A stretch of DNA of 64,000 bases from Strix aluco (taxonomy: Eukaryota; Chordata; Aves; Strigiformes; Strigidae), in NCBI RefSeq assembly GCF_031877795.1, contig NC_133940.1, forward strand, positions 9,797,985-9,861,984, written 5' to 3'. The position numbers were made by a program, and so were the translations under genes. The notes below the pieces were generated by a model. The model was not told the DNA's origin. It did not search any database and worked only from the letters and a program-made list of their open reading frames with translations. How positions within the stretch are numbered: position 1 is the stretch's first letter; each line of letters opens with the position of its first letter. Shown piece after piece: positions 1-13,079 of the stretch.

Positions 1-2230
1 ATGTCATTCTTTAAAAGAGAGCACCGAGCATAGCTAGCAAATTTTAGCCATTTAACCTGGACTTGTGTAGGACTGGCCTAAGACCTCTGCACTGAGAGGT
101 CAGTGGTCACTCCCAGACCACATCCCAATACTCCTAGGACATACTAGGAAAGTTTTTCCACTATCCACTGTAACCAAATTGCATCCCTCCATTACTGCAG
201 GTGACAGTGCATACTCTGAAAAATATATAAACATTTAAAAATGTTGTTTATCTACTTTCATTTTTTATAATTCCCAAATGTTCATTTCTTACTGTAAAAG
301 CTAACACTTTTGAAGCACAAAACACACCTACCTTTACCAATGATTCAGAATGGTTTAGCAATAAACAGCTCAGAAGCAAACGTGGCAACTGAAGAAATGT
401 CCTGGGATCCAAATTCAAAAACTTTTGCACGTACCAAAAGCACTAGGGATGTGATTCAGACAGAAGACTTTTCAGTCACTCTGTGGACCAGAGAGCCTTA
501 CAGTCACTCCCAAAAAGCAAAGGCCATACATGTACAATACTTCCACTACTTATAGCACACAGGTCCTGGTTACCTGCTAGTAAAAGCAAATTTATGGCAC
601 AGTCACTTAAAACCACAGAAAACATACACCTGACTGTATGTGAACATGGAGAAATTAAGTATTTCATTTTGTTTTATCTGTATGGAAAAAAAAACTCCAT
701 ATATTTAACACAAGTTCTTCTGTGTCAAGCAGCATTGGGCTCCCTTGGCCAAAGGCCCACAACCACCCAGGGAATTTATGCAGCAGGAAGCCTTTGTCCA
801 TAACACAGCGGATGCTGTTTTCCTTCAGTATGTCAGGTAAGCTCGTGGCAGATGGAGAAGACTAGAGGTTTTCTCTCTCCATTCTGAATTTAAGGGGTGC
901 ACATGTCCAGCCCCTGCCCCTCCAAAAGGATACAGATGGTCCTTGCGTCTTCCACACACATCTTGAAAAGGAAAGATGACTTCCAAACCCCACTCCTCTA
1001 AAATGGCCCCAGCTGAAAACTACAGCCATGTTTGGGGATGCAGGAGTTCAGTTACGTGACCTCTCTCTGCCTTCCTGTGCTCCCCTGAGCGCTTACCACT
1101 ATTATACGGCTCTGTGACCTTAGTTCTCCTCTGATGACATGCTTCTACAAACATAAGTAGGACCTTACAAGGCCAAAGAGAGCAAAGGCAGTCTAAGGTT
1201 TGAAGCTGAGGGTCAGGATCTGAACAGGACAAGAATCTGGGAAAGGTCAAGAAAACACAAAAAACACTTTCTGTAAATGCTATCTTTAAATATAGTCATC
1301 TCTCATAAAGGCAGCCTACTTTTTCAAGAATTAGCATCGGTAAGTGCTTTCCCAAAGCTTCTCATGGAAGGTGCTGCAGGAATGGGTTCACAAAGGTATT
1401 GCTTCAGGCCAAACACAATTCTTGTAGCAAAAGGAGTAAAGTTGAGGGCTGACTCAATGAAGAGCCTTGCAGAAGAGCAGCGAGACAGCAAGAAGGAGGT
1501 CTGATGGTAACCAAAGATGGAAGCACTAAAGCACTCACACTGCCCCAGTGAGGTAAGAGGAGAGGAGGACAAAAGAAAAAAATCATTTGTTTGTGGACTA
1601 CAATGCCAGAAGGAACCAAAAGATTTTTCAGCCGGACATCTGGTATAAGACAGGTCACAGGTTCAGGAAGCATCTCTGCACTGACAACCTTTATGTCTTC
1701 AGCTAAAATATAAACTGTCCAGCCTTGATGCAAAGACAGAGAACCCAGAACCCACGTATGTTGTTTCAAGGATTAGTTACAATTAGTTACACGGATTTTT
1801 AAATCTATGCCTCATTTCTAATTAAATGTGTTTGGCTTCAGCTTTCAGCCACTGGTTTTTGGATTTTATTTTTTTTTAAAGCCCTTTTCTGCTGCACTCT
1901 CTGTAAAACTCTCTAGAAACTGGTATTTCATTCTCATCCCAAAAATCTAGACCTCAGGATCAAGTAATTTTGTCATCTAATTTATGTTAGTCTGTAGCAG
2001 TACACCATAGCAAGATCACAGAACTGCTGGAAGTCTCTCTGTGTAGGAAATAGTTTCCAGACCTCCTGTTGACAGCACCAACGACAGAATTCTAGCAGGA
2101 ATAGAATTAAAGATCTCCAGGGAAAAGGGCTCAATCTTGCATGGTTTTGTGCATTTTCCCTGCACTTGCCGGCACACGGCAGTTTGCAAGGTCAGTCTTA
2201 AAAAGCTGAATCCAACAGGCTTAAGTTCGG
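1..2230. other. Intergenic, no gene seen
   Basis: AT-rich sequence upstream of ESX1. The open frames here are short, overlap on both strands and lack convincing splice or start context. I see no recognisable repeat or RNA gene. Confidence 0.5.
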
Positions 2231-2683
2231 CGGAAGCAACAGAGCGCCAAACCCCAGTGACCCTTCCTCTGTGTGAGGAGCGCGTTCCCCCCGCACTCCC
2301 TGAGCTCGGGCAGGGGCTGTCACGCCTCGCTCCCCCCTTCCCAGCAGCAGCGCAGGGGCTGAACGCCAGCCCCGACCCGGCGGCGGCAGCAGCTCTCGAC
2401 GGGCCGGGCGAGGCTCTCCCGCCTCCCGGCGGCACCGGCACAACTTCAGCGCGGCCGCTCCAAACCCGCGCCCTCGAGGGAGGCTTGAAAAAGTTACCGC
2501 CGGCAGCGGGGGTGAGCGGGCGGCTCCGGCCCCCTCAGCAGGGCCGGGCCGCGGGGCGGCCTCCCGGGCCGGCAACCCCGACCGGAGGGCTCTGCGCCCG
2601 CCCGGGGGGAGGCCGCCGCGGGCCCGGCCCCTGCGCGACGAGCGGGGCCCGCCGCGTCCCTCCCCCGGCCTTGACGCCAGCGC

Positions 2684-2701
2684 GCTAATGAAATGCTAAT
2701 G
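2684..2701 (+). promoter_or_regulatory. Twin GCTAATG element upstream of ESX1
   Basis: Two perfect copies of GCTAATG (2684-2690 and 2695-2701) are separated by AAAT, giving an 11-bp period, about one helical turn. The TAAT cores stand out in a GC-rich island about 85 bp before the start codon. TAAT is the core site of homeodomain proteins, so auto- or cross-regulation is a reasonable inference. Confidence 0.4.
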
Positions 2702-2730
2702 CCGGGGCGCGGAGCCGGGCGCTGCCCGCG

Positions 2731-2740
2731 CCAATAAAAC
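2731..2740 (+). promoter_or_regulatory. TATA-like element of ESX1
   Basis: CCAATAAAAC is the only AT-rich stretch just before the start codon (ATG at 2783). If it works as a TATA box the 5' UTR would be about 20 nt. It could instead be a chance match with transcription starting elsewhere in the island. Confidence 0.35.
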
Positions 2741-2782
2741 CCGGCGCGGCGCGGGGGCCCTGCCCGCCGCCAGCCCGCCACT

Positions 2783-5700
2783 ATGCAGAGCGCGGCCCCC
2801 GCCGCCCCGCCGGCTCTGCACCTCCTCACCTCCTACTTCATCGACAGCATCCTGGGCCGGGGCCCCGCCGCCGGGCGGCACGGTGAGGGGCGGCGGGGCT
2901 GGCGGCGGGGCTGGCGGCCGGGCGCTCCCCGCTCGCTCCCCGCTCGCTCCGGTAACTCCCCGCTTCTCTCCCCTCAGGCGAGGAGCGCGCGGCGCCGCCG
3001 CGGCCCGCCCGGGCGCGCGCCCCCGCGGAGGAGCCGGTGGCGACGGGACGCCCGGCCGGGGCGGCGGCGGGCGGGGAGGCGCCGGGGCCGGTGAAGAGGA
3101 AGCAGCGGCGGTACCGCACCACGTTCAGCACCTTCCAGCTGGAGGAGCTGGAACGCGCCTTCCGCAAGTCCCACTACCCCGACGTGTTCACCAGGTAGCG
3201 GCGGGAGGGGGGCGGCCTTCTCGGGCGGGCGGGCGGGCGGGGGTCGGGGCGCCGCTCCGGGGCGCAGCGCGGCGGCTAACGGTGTGCTGCCCCCGCAGAG
3301 AGGAGCTGGCCGTGCGCCTGGACCTGACGGAGGCCCGCGTGCAGGTGAGTGCCGGGCCGCGGCGGGGGCTGCCTCGGCCGCAGAGCCGCGGGACCGACCC
3401 TCCCGCCCGGCCTCCCTCCGCGGCCTCCCCGGGGCCGGGGGACGAGTTTCCCCCCTCCCCGCAGCCCGCGGGGGCTGGAGGCGGCTGTTGGCAGTGACGG
3501 CCGGTGCCCCCGCCTCAGCGGGGCAGGACGGGGAGGGGGGGGCGCGGGAGGCCGGGTACCGAGTGCCGCCCGCCTCGGCTCAGACGGGACGGAGGAACGG
3601 GCGAGTGCCCTCAGCGACGGGAACACAAACCGCGGCTGAGAAACCTTCCCCGGTTGCACGTCACGCTCACGGTTGCTGCCGTCTTCATGGGTCTAAAGGC
3701 AGGTACTGTCTCCTGAGTTCTGAGATTATAAAAACGGCAAATGAGGGGTTCTGTGGGGCATCCTAAGTTGTTTTCCTAGGCTCCGGAGAAGCTTGCATCT
3801 TTTTCTTGCTCTTAGTGCAACAAAACAGTCACACTTCTAAATGACTGGTTAAAACAAATAAAAGATTAATCTGACATTCATATGATAGTCAGGTACTGTC
3901 CAGGAGAATTTTATGGCCTAGCTGGGCTGGAATAATAGCAATGCCTGTAGAACTTCAGCATACAGAAACGGACACTAACCACCCCGTAGCCTGCAGTTTT
4001 CTTAACTACGACTGACCCTAGTAGCTTTTCTTGATTCTAAGCACTCTACTTAATACCTCTTAAGAAGCATTTTCTTTAGATTCATCTCTTATATAAGCTA
4101 GAAATCCCTTTTTATACAGAAACATTAGCTTAAAAAAAAAAAATGTTTCAAAAGGTGTGAAGGCTTTCAAAGTATTTTTAAGCTCAGCATGACAATTGTA
4201 CTGAATTTGGCTTGTGCTGTATGTCAGATACCGACCAAACTACTGTTCCAGCACAGCTCTGGGTAGGAGCATACTTGTGAAAGACTGAGAACTGGCGCAG
4301 CTGCTCAGCGCGACAGCACTACGTACTCCTGCATTGCTTTGTTACTGGTGATGCCAGATCCTTGTGTGTGTATATGTTGTTATTACTTCAGTCACTGGAT
4401 CTGTGATGCTTCACACTCGCTAATGTCTGTAAAGCTAGTATTATAATATGCACCATCTTAAGAAAAGGCCTTAGATGTGTGAAGGGTACTTCATAATTGA
4501 CCCACCTGAGAATACCTCAGTGCTCTTTTCATCTCTCTTTTGTGGACTTGGAGGAAATTATGTGCCCTCCTCTCTCCCTACCATCAGCAATCACTAAAAC
4601 CTCTAGTCACTGAAATACCCCAATATCTGGCAATCACACATGGCATCTACCAGTGGAAAGGAAAGTAACTTACCTGTTACTGTCAGGTTCGCTTTGTGGG
4701 GTACTTGCTCCGTAGCCCATTTGAGCTGTGAAGGAACGGTGCAATGGTAGATGGCAAAGAGGAACTCTTCTCCTAATGACTCATCTAAAAGAAATTGAAC
4801 TGTTTAGGTTTGAAGTTAAAAAGGAATGAACAAGCAAAACAGCAGAGTTGATGTATCCCCAGTAGATGGAAGGAACAGCAGAGAGCTGTTCCTTGCACCT
4901 CCTTACTCCTTGTCAGATCTTAACGCAAGTCTCGTGGGCACGAGCACGCAGCCAGCACAGTTTGCTTAGGGTGAACTTCTAGTGCACAGTGCCTCTGCCT
5001 GTGTCTCTGCTCCTGTCCTGTGGTAGGTGGGGGGCAACTTAGCCTGGAGGGAAGAGGATGCATAGGAACAGCTACTATGTAGATGGTGATTGATGTACTG
5101 TACTTAACAAGCTATCTTCATTCCCAAATATGCCCATGCTCATAGTTGCTCTGCACAGTGTCCTGTGTGAAAGGAAGACTTCTGTACCTCTCCCACAGTA
5201 CCTGGCTACACCAGCTGGCATGAAAAGCAGTATCTTTTTAGTTACTCAAGTGTAAACCCAGGAAACTAATCTTACCAAATACAATCAGACCATTAATTCA
5301 CCTCAGTGTGTTTTCAAATTGAGGTCTGCTTTGCTGGGGAGAACCCTCCGTCAACCAGCTGAAATGAGTAGTGGCCACTACATTGTTCCTCCTACATTTT
5401 GATTCTTACATGAAAATGAATAAGGAAAATAAATTGCCAATGAACATACTCTCATTTCATCATCACTTCAAAGAGATCTCCCTCACCCCACGCCCATTAC
5501 TTGCTTGTATAGAGGAAGGGAGATGGCAGCAAGAATCTTTGTATTCTTCCTTACCTTGGGAAAGGGGTAGCCTGAGAGCCTGCAGAACCTTTTCATAATC
5601 TGAAGCCATGTTGGGATGCTCTTCAACAGCATTCACATGTGTTGCCATTCTACTTCTCATAATTCATATTGTTAGGATGGGAGGAAAATAAAAAAAGTTA

Positions 5701-8700
5701 AAGGAATATTTTATTTTCTTAATGTGGGGAGTGAAACATTACTTGGGTATTTCAGTGCCATAAGCTGCATCAGTGTTAAAACATTAGGTTACAAATACAG
5801 CTATTCTAAGCATCCTTGTCATATTTTCTGATTATGATTCTGTATGCAGTTATAGCAGAAACACAGTACAGTTAGTCACATCTATGTGTCTTTTTATCAT
5901 TGCTAGCTATTACATCAATTAAATAGGATACATTTTTAAAGAAAATTACAGCGAGAAAGCTATCAAATTTTACACACCTTTTTCTTTAAAGAACTCAATC
6001 TCTTTTGTGAGATGCGTGGTGCTAGTAATTACAAAAATAATCTGGGTAACATTTAGCATACAATTCAAACTTGATGGTTTCAAACTCATCTCTGAGTATT
6101 AAGTAATGCATTTTTTCCCAAAGTATTTTAACACTGATATTACAGTCATACCATAAAAATCCTAAAACTGGTATAGCAGTTTCTGTTGTGTTTAGCTCGG
6201 CACTTCAAATGTGTCTGAAAACAGGGTAAAGGCAAGTTAAGCCTTTTATTGGAAGCAAAGGAAAACTGCTTAACAAAAGGTTCAAGATGACTAATCTGAA
6301 TGTTAATGACTATAATGTACACACTAAATTTTGAAAGCTGTTTGTCATGTCAGTGTAAGGTATGAGGCATGCCTTTGCTCCTTTTATCACTTGCATTGGT
6401 GAGTTTGTACCGGTGAGGAACAGAAAGCCAGCTTTTTTCTAAAGATAATTATTAGATATCTGTGCTGGTATTTTCTTCCAGTTTGATAAACACAAAATCT
6501 GAGAGATGACTAAATAAATTTGGCTGTAAACCCAAAATCACCTGTAACATGAAAAAAGTTACTTTGCAGTCAAAGTACATGTCTGAGTGATCAAATAGAT
6601 TTGCTTTAGGACAGAGAAAGCAGAAAAGCAGACATCTCATTTTGTGTTAGGCTTCTTTATGAAGAACAGATTGAAGAACAATGCTAAGATTTAGTAAAGA
6701 AATTAATACCTTTGCAGCATTAGTTTTATCCTTTTAAGGAGAAGCTTTATCTGCCTATCTGTAGTGTAAGACAGTTCACTGCCTTTTTAATTGTATTTTA
6801 TTTTCATAGAAAACACTAGTACCTTTGAGTTGGTGGTCTTCTCTGGTGAGATCTCAGCTAAACTCCACTTACAGATATTTGGGATTACTGGTTAACAGCA
6901 ATTTAAAGTCATCTGATCCCAGTAATTGAGTTAATTTTTCTTACCAGACCCCTGCCTTGGACAGACCAAGTGTCTAGTCCTCACTGCCATGCAGGCATAG
7001 CCATCCGGTATTTCACTGGTTCACATGTTCCTTTGTAAGATATCTGGTCACTTAAAGCCTGTGGTTGCTGGAGAAATGGCCAAAGAATGAGTCAGAGCCC
7101 TCATGAATGTTAAGTAGCAACTGCAAAATTTTGATGTTCTGACTTTTCTTCTAAGGGCACCTCCCTCAGCTGACTGTCTGTACAGCAAGACAATTCCATG
7201 TTACATACATAACCTGAAGGGTACGAAGCCCTCCTCCAGGAGGACAGCAACTTCCCAGGGTAAAGATAATAGATGCGATGAAAGGACTAGAGTAGTAATT
7301 GTTCAGCTGGCTCCCAAGAACCCCATAAAGAGTCTTTGAAAGAGTAAATTGTTACTGACATATATGAGAACAACATCAAACTCAGGACAGCAAGGCTGTG
7401 GCATGCTACAGCCTTCTGGTTTGGGTATCAGCACCCTGGTGTGTGGAGGGCTTTCCTTCCAAACACACTTAATATTATTTAAGCACCTGAAGGTAAGTCA
7501 CATCACTGGAAATGGATATATGGCGTGTCTGAGATTAAAGCAGGCAGTGAAGCTGGGAAACCCCGAAACCTGGTTTTTAGATGTTAGGCAACAGAAATTT
7601 AAAATTCTTTGAAAACCTGTTTTGACTGAAACAAAATTGCAGATACAAAAAGCAACTATTAAAAAAAAAATCACACATCCATAAAACTACTGCATCCAAA
7701 GATTTTTGTCATAATACAGATTTCCACAGAATTTTACTATTTCAGAAATACTAATACCAAAGGAATAACTGTTTTCAGCATGTTGTAATTTTTTTGAGAC
7801 TTGAATTTTTGCAGTTTAATTTTATGTTTTTTAGTTTGTTTTAGTGGCTTTGCTAGATTCTTCTTAAGAAGTTATCTACATTGTATGGTAAAAGACCTTC
7901 ATATTTGAAGTTTACCTTTGTTCTAAATCAGAAGTAAATTTCAGAAAGTCATAATTCTGTGCAGGACAGAAGTTATCTTTCCAGCGACTCTTGTTCCTTG
8001 TGTTCCTTACCACTCTACTAAATATTGAATGCTAATTAGTGCATTCAAGTGTTATACATAGAAGGTGCTTGCAGGCAGCTCGCTGAATTTCAATAGTAGT
8101 TATATACAAGACTGCTGAAATGAGATTACAGGCCTCAGCTAATGCCTTTCTTCCAAATCCAGATCCAGTTCAGAATCCACCTCCAGTGGCCTCCACTGCA
8201 GAGGGGGCTAGAAGACCTGAGCAGCTGAGTACATTGGGATGTTGAGTGTTCAACCTTGGCAGCATCCATTTTTAAATATCCTTGGTTTAGGTCTTCTCTC
8301 CCTTGTTTTAGAGCTGGTGCTCTTCACTCTACTCTCTGCTACCATCCTGGGCCTGAAAGGTTCTGCTCAGCAAATGCTAAAGAGTAACAGTGTGAGGAGT
8401 CAGTTTTCCGATCTGTAGATTTGATTGACTAAAGTCTTTAAGAGATGTTTAATGGTCTAAAATAATTACTAGTCAGGCTTGAAGAGGCAGTATACTCAAC
8501 AGCTTACTACACAAAACCAATACTAGCTACAGCCTCTTTAGTAGCAGCTTGACACCCTGTTCTAATAATGCTTACTAGATTTTTCTAGTTTAGTATTGGC
8601 TATTCAGTTAATCACTTTCACGTAACTATATGCTGTTTGCATTCATGGTAGAATACAAAAGCTTCTCATTTTACTTTTGAATCCTCTGCATAAAAATGTA

Positions 8701-10956
8701 TGGTCCAGCTATCAAGATAAAAAGCACACACCATATATTTGGCCTAGTTACTTTTACGGTCTGATTAAGTCACTTCCCGAGGTATCTGTACAGAAATAGC
8801 CACCTCTTGAATGGCTTTGTTGAAATTAAATTTTCAATAAATAGCTTGTGAAAGGAAGAATGATCATTTTTAATAACTGATCATGAGTTCTCAGGTGACA
8901 GGTTTATATATTACAGTGGCATTAAAACATATGCGACTATTGAGTCAGAGCTAGGGAGTAGTCAAATTTACCATATTTATAACTGATTTATTTCTTAATA
9001 AATGCACTAAGGCATTTATGAAGGGATCTTTAATATTAAAGAAGTGGTTTTTGGTTTAACAGTAAGTATTTTGCCGCCTGTATCACTGCATGCAGTAGTA
9101 GCTGGTAAGACAAACTGCAGAGTAAGTTCAGCTAATGCCTTTATAATTTCTTATTGAAGGTCTGGTTCCAAAACAGAAGGGCAAAGTGGAGGAAACGTGA
9201 AAAAAATGAAATTCTGGGGACTGTTCCAGGAATCTCCTTAACGCACCCACTTGGTCTATTTTTGGATGTTCCACTGAGTCATTCTCCCCTCCTAGATCAC
9301 ACGTGGAGGTCAATGCCTCTTTCAACATTGGCTGTGCCATCCATGTCTCCAGCCTTTAGTCCTTCAACCTTAGGGCCATTTGGCCTCAGCAGCCTTACCT
9401 GGACTTCTCTCTTCAGAAATCCTATTTTAAATCCACATTTTGGAAGGTATAGAATTAAATTTTTTTCTCAATCTCAAAACTGTTAAGAAATGCTGCATTT
9501 TTATCAGTTTGATACTCACATGTTCTCAATAAACGTGCTCCCATAGATAAATAAACTTATTAAAATGGGGTTAGTTCCTGCATAGGATCACATGATAAGG
9601 AACAGCAAGATTTAGTTTTAAGTCATGCTATTAAAAACTTAACATGTAATTACTGTTTGAAGAACAAATGTGCATACTTACTGAAATTTTGGTCTCGTTG
9701 AACTCAAGTCTTCACATAGACTGCTGTAATCTAGGTGGCTCCAGCTCCATCCTTATCTCAGACTGACACAGGTTATACACCATAAAGATATGACTAGAGA
9801 GACATGGCTTGCAGGTGATTTGACAGAGTAAAGGTATTAGATGTTTCTTCTCAAGAGACCAGGAGCCTGGCTACGTATGCAAGAGTGACAGCTCTAGAGA
9901 GAGGGACTGAGAGAAAGGGAGAGATCTTCCAGATTCTAACGTGCTACTACAAGCCAGTCCTTTTCCCTTGGCAGGTGATGTGCTCTCAACCCCTAGAACA
10001 AGCCCCCAGCTAGCTTCCTTTTCTTTATAGTCAGGCACCTAGAACTCCAGCAATTCATTTCAGCTGAACGTGCTGCCTGGGCTTTCTTGCCTGGCAACCT
10101 GAAATTTATCAGCAAAATGCTGCTGCTGCTCTAGTGCACCCCATAAGATAGGAAAAAAGCATGTGTGTAGCGTGTGTATGTACATAAAAGGTGTATAGAT
10201 ATATATACAAAAAAATAGGGCGCTCACTGAAATTACAGCCTGTATCGTAGCTCCACATTCACAGACAGACAAATGCTGCTTTTCACATGGAATACACTTG
10301 TCTGAACAAATTGGGTACATAAACAGCCCCATAAATTGGTCTTTTTATGAGGTGGTTTATTGCTTTCACAGAACAGGCTGATCTACTGCATTCAAGGTTT
10401 GTTTAGAAAGGATTTAGCATTAGGAGTTAAGCAAATGGTTACTGTTCTAGGTATCTGCATGCCATGTCTGATCATCTCTCATTTATTTTAGTTAAAAGTG
10501 TTTGGTTTTCTGTTTGTGGTGGGGGTTTTTGTTTTGTATAAGAGCAAGACACTATACTGCAAAATAAAACTAAAATACATTCCGGAAAACAAAATGTACA
10601 TTTGGAAGAAATTTGAAATTTTGGCACATTTTTTTTTCTAGAACTTTGGGTGGGGGAGCTACAACTCAGCAAGTACTTGTTCTCCAAAACAAATCTTAAT
10701 TTGGATAATATTGACTTCTTTCAAATACAGGTTTCTCAATGCTTTAAATCCTCTCATGACAACAGCTTCAGTACTAATGAAAGCTCCTGGACCCCCGTCA
10801 GACCCTGCTCTTACTGCCTTCACTGATCCAGCAGCAGTTGAAAGGAAAACGTCAAGCATTGCAGCACTAAGACTCAAAGCGAAAGAACATTCAGCACAAA
10901 TCCCTCAATTAAACCTCATCTCCAGTCTTACAAACACTAACAAAGAACTTTGTTAG
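2783..10956 (+). CDS. ESX1: ARX/ESX-type paired-like homeobox transcription factor, five exons
   Basis: Coding exons are 2783-2882, 2978-3194, 3299-3344, 9160-9446 and 10731-10956, all with GT-AG introns and matching phases, giving 291 residues. An octapeptide-like motif ([12 protein letters not shown]) lies at residues 15-26. The homeodomain is at about 76-135, starts QRRYRTTF, has Gln at position 50 (WFQNRRAKW) and is split by introns after homeodomain residues 30/31 and 46. A Ser/Pro/Leu-rich middle follows, then an OAR motif ([16 protein letters not shown]) at about 258-273 and a short tail ending KELC. Family knowledge: ARX-like nuclear factors use the octapeptide for Groucho-type repression. 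Domain content resembles ARX, but the neighbour FAM199X is that of human ESX1, so orthology to ESX1 is favoured. The polyalanine and acidic tracts of ARX are absent. The start codon is in a good context and gives the motif order expected of the family. Confidence 0.92.
3345..9159 (+). other. ESX1 intron 3 (within the homeobox)
   Basis: This 5.8-kb AT-rich intron interrupts the homeobox after the codon for homeodomain residue 46, a position used by many paired-class genes. Donor GTGAGT; acceptor TTATTGAAG. It holds no coding exon I can support. A palindromic TAATTA site is noted separately. Confidence 0.8.
8027..8046. promoter_or_regulatory. Inverted repeat with TAATTA core in ESX1 intron 3
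   Basis: GAATGC and GCATTC arms flank a perfect TAATTA, the palindromic core bound by many homeodomain factors including ARX relatives. The left half again reads GCTAAT, as in the twin element at 2684-2701. Function is inferred only from the motif. Confidence 0.3.
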
Positions 10957-11600
10957 GAGCTCTCCCACAGACTACAGCCGCCGAGGGGAAAGTGAATGCC
11001 TTCTCCAATAAGTAGCTCCTGTTAGAGAGACAGATTTAAAAAGAAGAAAACACACACACACAGAGCTGTAGTTCCTCCATCTTCAGCAACGGACTGAAAG
11101 GAAATAAGCCCACTAAAAATTGGTTTCTTCACTACAACATGAAATCGGGTAGTAAATTGGTGTGTAATTTCTGACACTACAGAATTAGAAGCAGAAACTG
11201 TCTCATCATTGTAATTCAGACTAACATGAATCTGAAGCTTTGAAATCCCCAAACTCACCAGATGCTTGTCCAAAGGTTCAGAATTCTTTGTAGGAATAAC
11301 TTCAGTTTTCTCAGCAATTCTTGAATCATTTCTCAGGAGGAACTCTTACATGCAGTACTTGGGACATAAGAATCAGTACACAGTTACTAACTTTGAGACC
11401 ATGCTTCATGTTGAAGTGCAAATGCTGGTGAAATTTCGCATTTTAGACAGCAGGAAAGAGATGGGGACTATTTTCAGTATAGGCTTTTGATTCAGAACTA
11501 GGTTTGTATAAAGAGTACCTTGTTTCAAACTAAAAAAAATGTTTATGTTCAGGGTGACAATGTTCTAATAATTAAAGAAGTTTAACCTTTGTATATGAAA
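10957..11600 (+). other. Probable ESX1 3' UTR
   Basis: Sequence after the TAG stop is non-coding, with an AC microsatellite at 11050-11062. A variant polyadenylation hexamer ATTAAA lies at 11571-11576, about 615 nt after the stop. No canonical AATAAA is seen nearby, so the 3' end is not fixed. Confidence 0.4.
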
Positions 11601-11994
11601 ACTATCCTGTGAAAGTAGGCTATCTATGTGCTGTAAATTGTGTGTAGTTCTCTGTGTATGTATATCAGTAAGTAGCTCATAGCTGTAAATACGAGGTTGC
11701 TGAACACTTTTAGCATGCTTACTGGCACATCTTACCAGACCAGTAAGTTAACAGATTACTTATACATTTATGCCTTGAGTAGATTCAGAATGTAAGTAAA
11801 AACTAAATGCAAAGTATTAAATTCTTCTTGGACTGATGTTGGAAGGAGTGAAAACAGAGGCCTTACTGACCAGGAGTCTACAGTTCGTCCAAATCCTGAA
11901 CTCCCTTTCTGGCCTCAGACAGGTGATTTTAAAGTTTTTGCTGAATATCCTTACCCAGGAAATGGGACTGAGAACAAGGATCTCATCTGTAGGT

Positions 11995-12125
11995 CTGATG
12001 CTTTAGTGTAAAGTGAGGGTAAGCAGAATCCTCCTTTTGCAGCTTACTCGCCTATCTCACAGGGCTGTTGTGAGGACTGATTAAACAAACTGCAAATAGT
12101 AGAGTTCTACAAGTGCTAATTGTTG
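11995..12125 (+). repeat. MIR-like ancient SINE relic
   Basis: The stretch around 12050-12090 (CTATCTCACAGGGCTGTTG then TGAGGACTGATTAAAC) follows the well-known 3' part of MIR/CORE SINEs (CTCACAGGGTTGTTGTGAGGATTAAA). The flanks are diverged and the boundaries approximate. Confidence 0.55.
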
Positions 12126-12866
12126 CTTAACAATTACAAAAGAAAGGCCAAGAGCTGGCTACAGTGAAGATTACCTTTCCCCCATCTGTAGTGGGAGTCT
12201 AAGCAAGCTCTGTTTCTGTGGGTTGATGGGACAACATTTAACTCTTCCACTGACACTGGTTCGTCAAGACTATTCTCAAGCACTTATATTTTACACTGAA
12301 AAGATTTTGTATATTTTAGACCTTCTCTCTCAAGGCAGCTCTTAAGACTACACAGATGTTTTCAAGGCTAGAGTTCTGAGACCTAACTGTTGCTCTGTAG
12401 ACTGCTCTGAGCTTGTACTTAGATACATGACAGAGAAGGCAGTTCACTGGATCAGACAGATCATTTTCCATTTCCTCTGAAATACTAACAGCTTTCACTG
12501 CTCTTGAGTCATAACCTGCCACAAGATGGGAAGTATTTCTGGGTTCACAGACCTCATTGTTAGCACAGGTAGGAGAAGGTGGTGGTATTTCACTGTTAGG
12601 AAAAGCGAGCTTTCTACCCAAGTTACACTAGGCCTGCACTGTGGGTCAAGCAGCAGGAGACTTGGGAAGTGATGTAACCAGGACCTCTCACACAAAGTTT
12701 GAGTGTGTTTCTTCCACAACAGCTATTTGCTTCCACCAATTCACTCTCATGGCCCAGGCTGCCAACTGGCAGCACAACACGGTATCCACTCAAGCGCTGA
12801 GTTTGTTCCAAATTAACCTTTTAAGTAGGTTAATGGCTTGAAAACTGTCATTACACAACTCATGTT

Positions 12867-13015
12867 CTATTCTGTACAAGCTTCTGTGGCATCTTTCCTT
12901 GCCATCAGTGTCTCTTGCAATGCAAGGAGGTTCTGCAGGAAAGGAGAGTGTGCCACTGTTTCATTTAAAGTAGCAGAAACTCCTGCATTTGCCACGAGCC
13001 ATTCAGAAAAGAACT
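12867..13015 (-). CDS. Candidate terminal exon, unrecognised minus-strand gene
   Basis: The acceptor TTTTATTTTGATTGCAG opens 48 codons (FFSEWLVANAGVSATLNETV, ending ARKDATEACTE) to a TAG at 12867-12869. Phase is 1 in. It could be the last exon; polar open frames further on (12316-12811) are shifted relative to each other and I do not assign them. Confidence 0.35.
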
Positions 13016-13079
13016 CTGCAATCAAAATAAAACCTAGGTATTTTTGCCAAATTATATTCCTAGACAAATTCACCAGAAG

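Larger units (their letters stand above)
2240..3650. promoter_or_regulatory. ESX1: CpG island over the ESX1 promoter and first three exons
   Basis: Base composition changes abruptly from AT-rich flank to very GC- and CpG-rich sequence that covers the presumed promoter, exons 1-3 and the start of intron 3, then returns to AT-rich. CpG islands over 5' ends are typical of developmental homeobox genes. A (CGGG)n run lies at about 3222-3243 in intron 2. Confidence 0.85.

Noticed and set aside
2016-3659. Many overlapping frames on both strands around ESX1 exons 1-3
   Set aside because: Compositional shadows of the CpG island.
12316-12811. Polar minus-strand frames beyond the candidate terminal exon
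   Set aside because: Protein-like in look but shifted against each other with no clear splice sites; not assigned.
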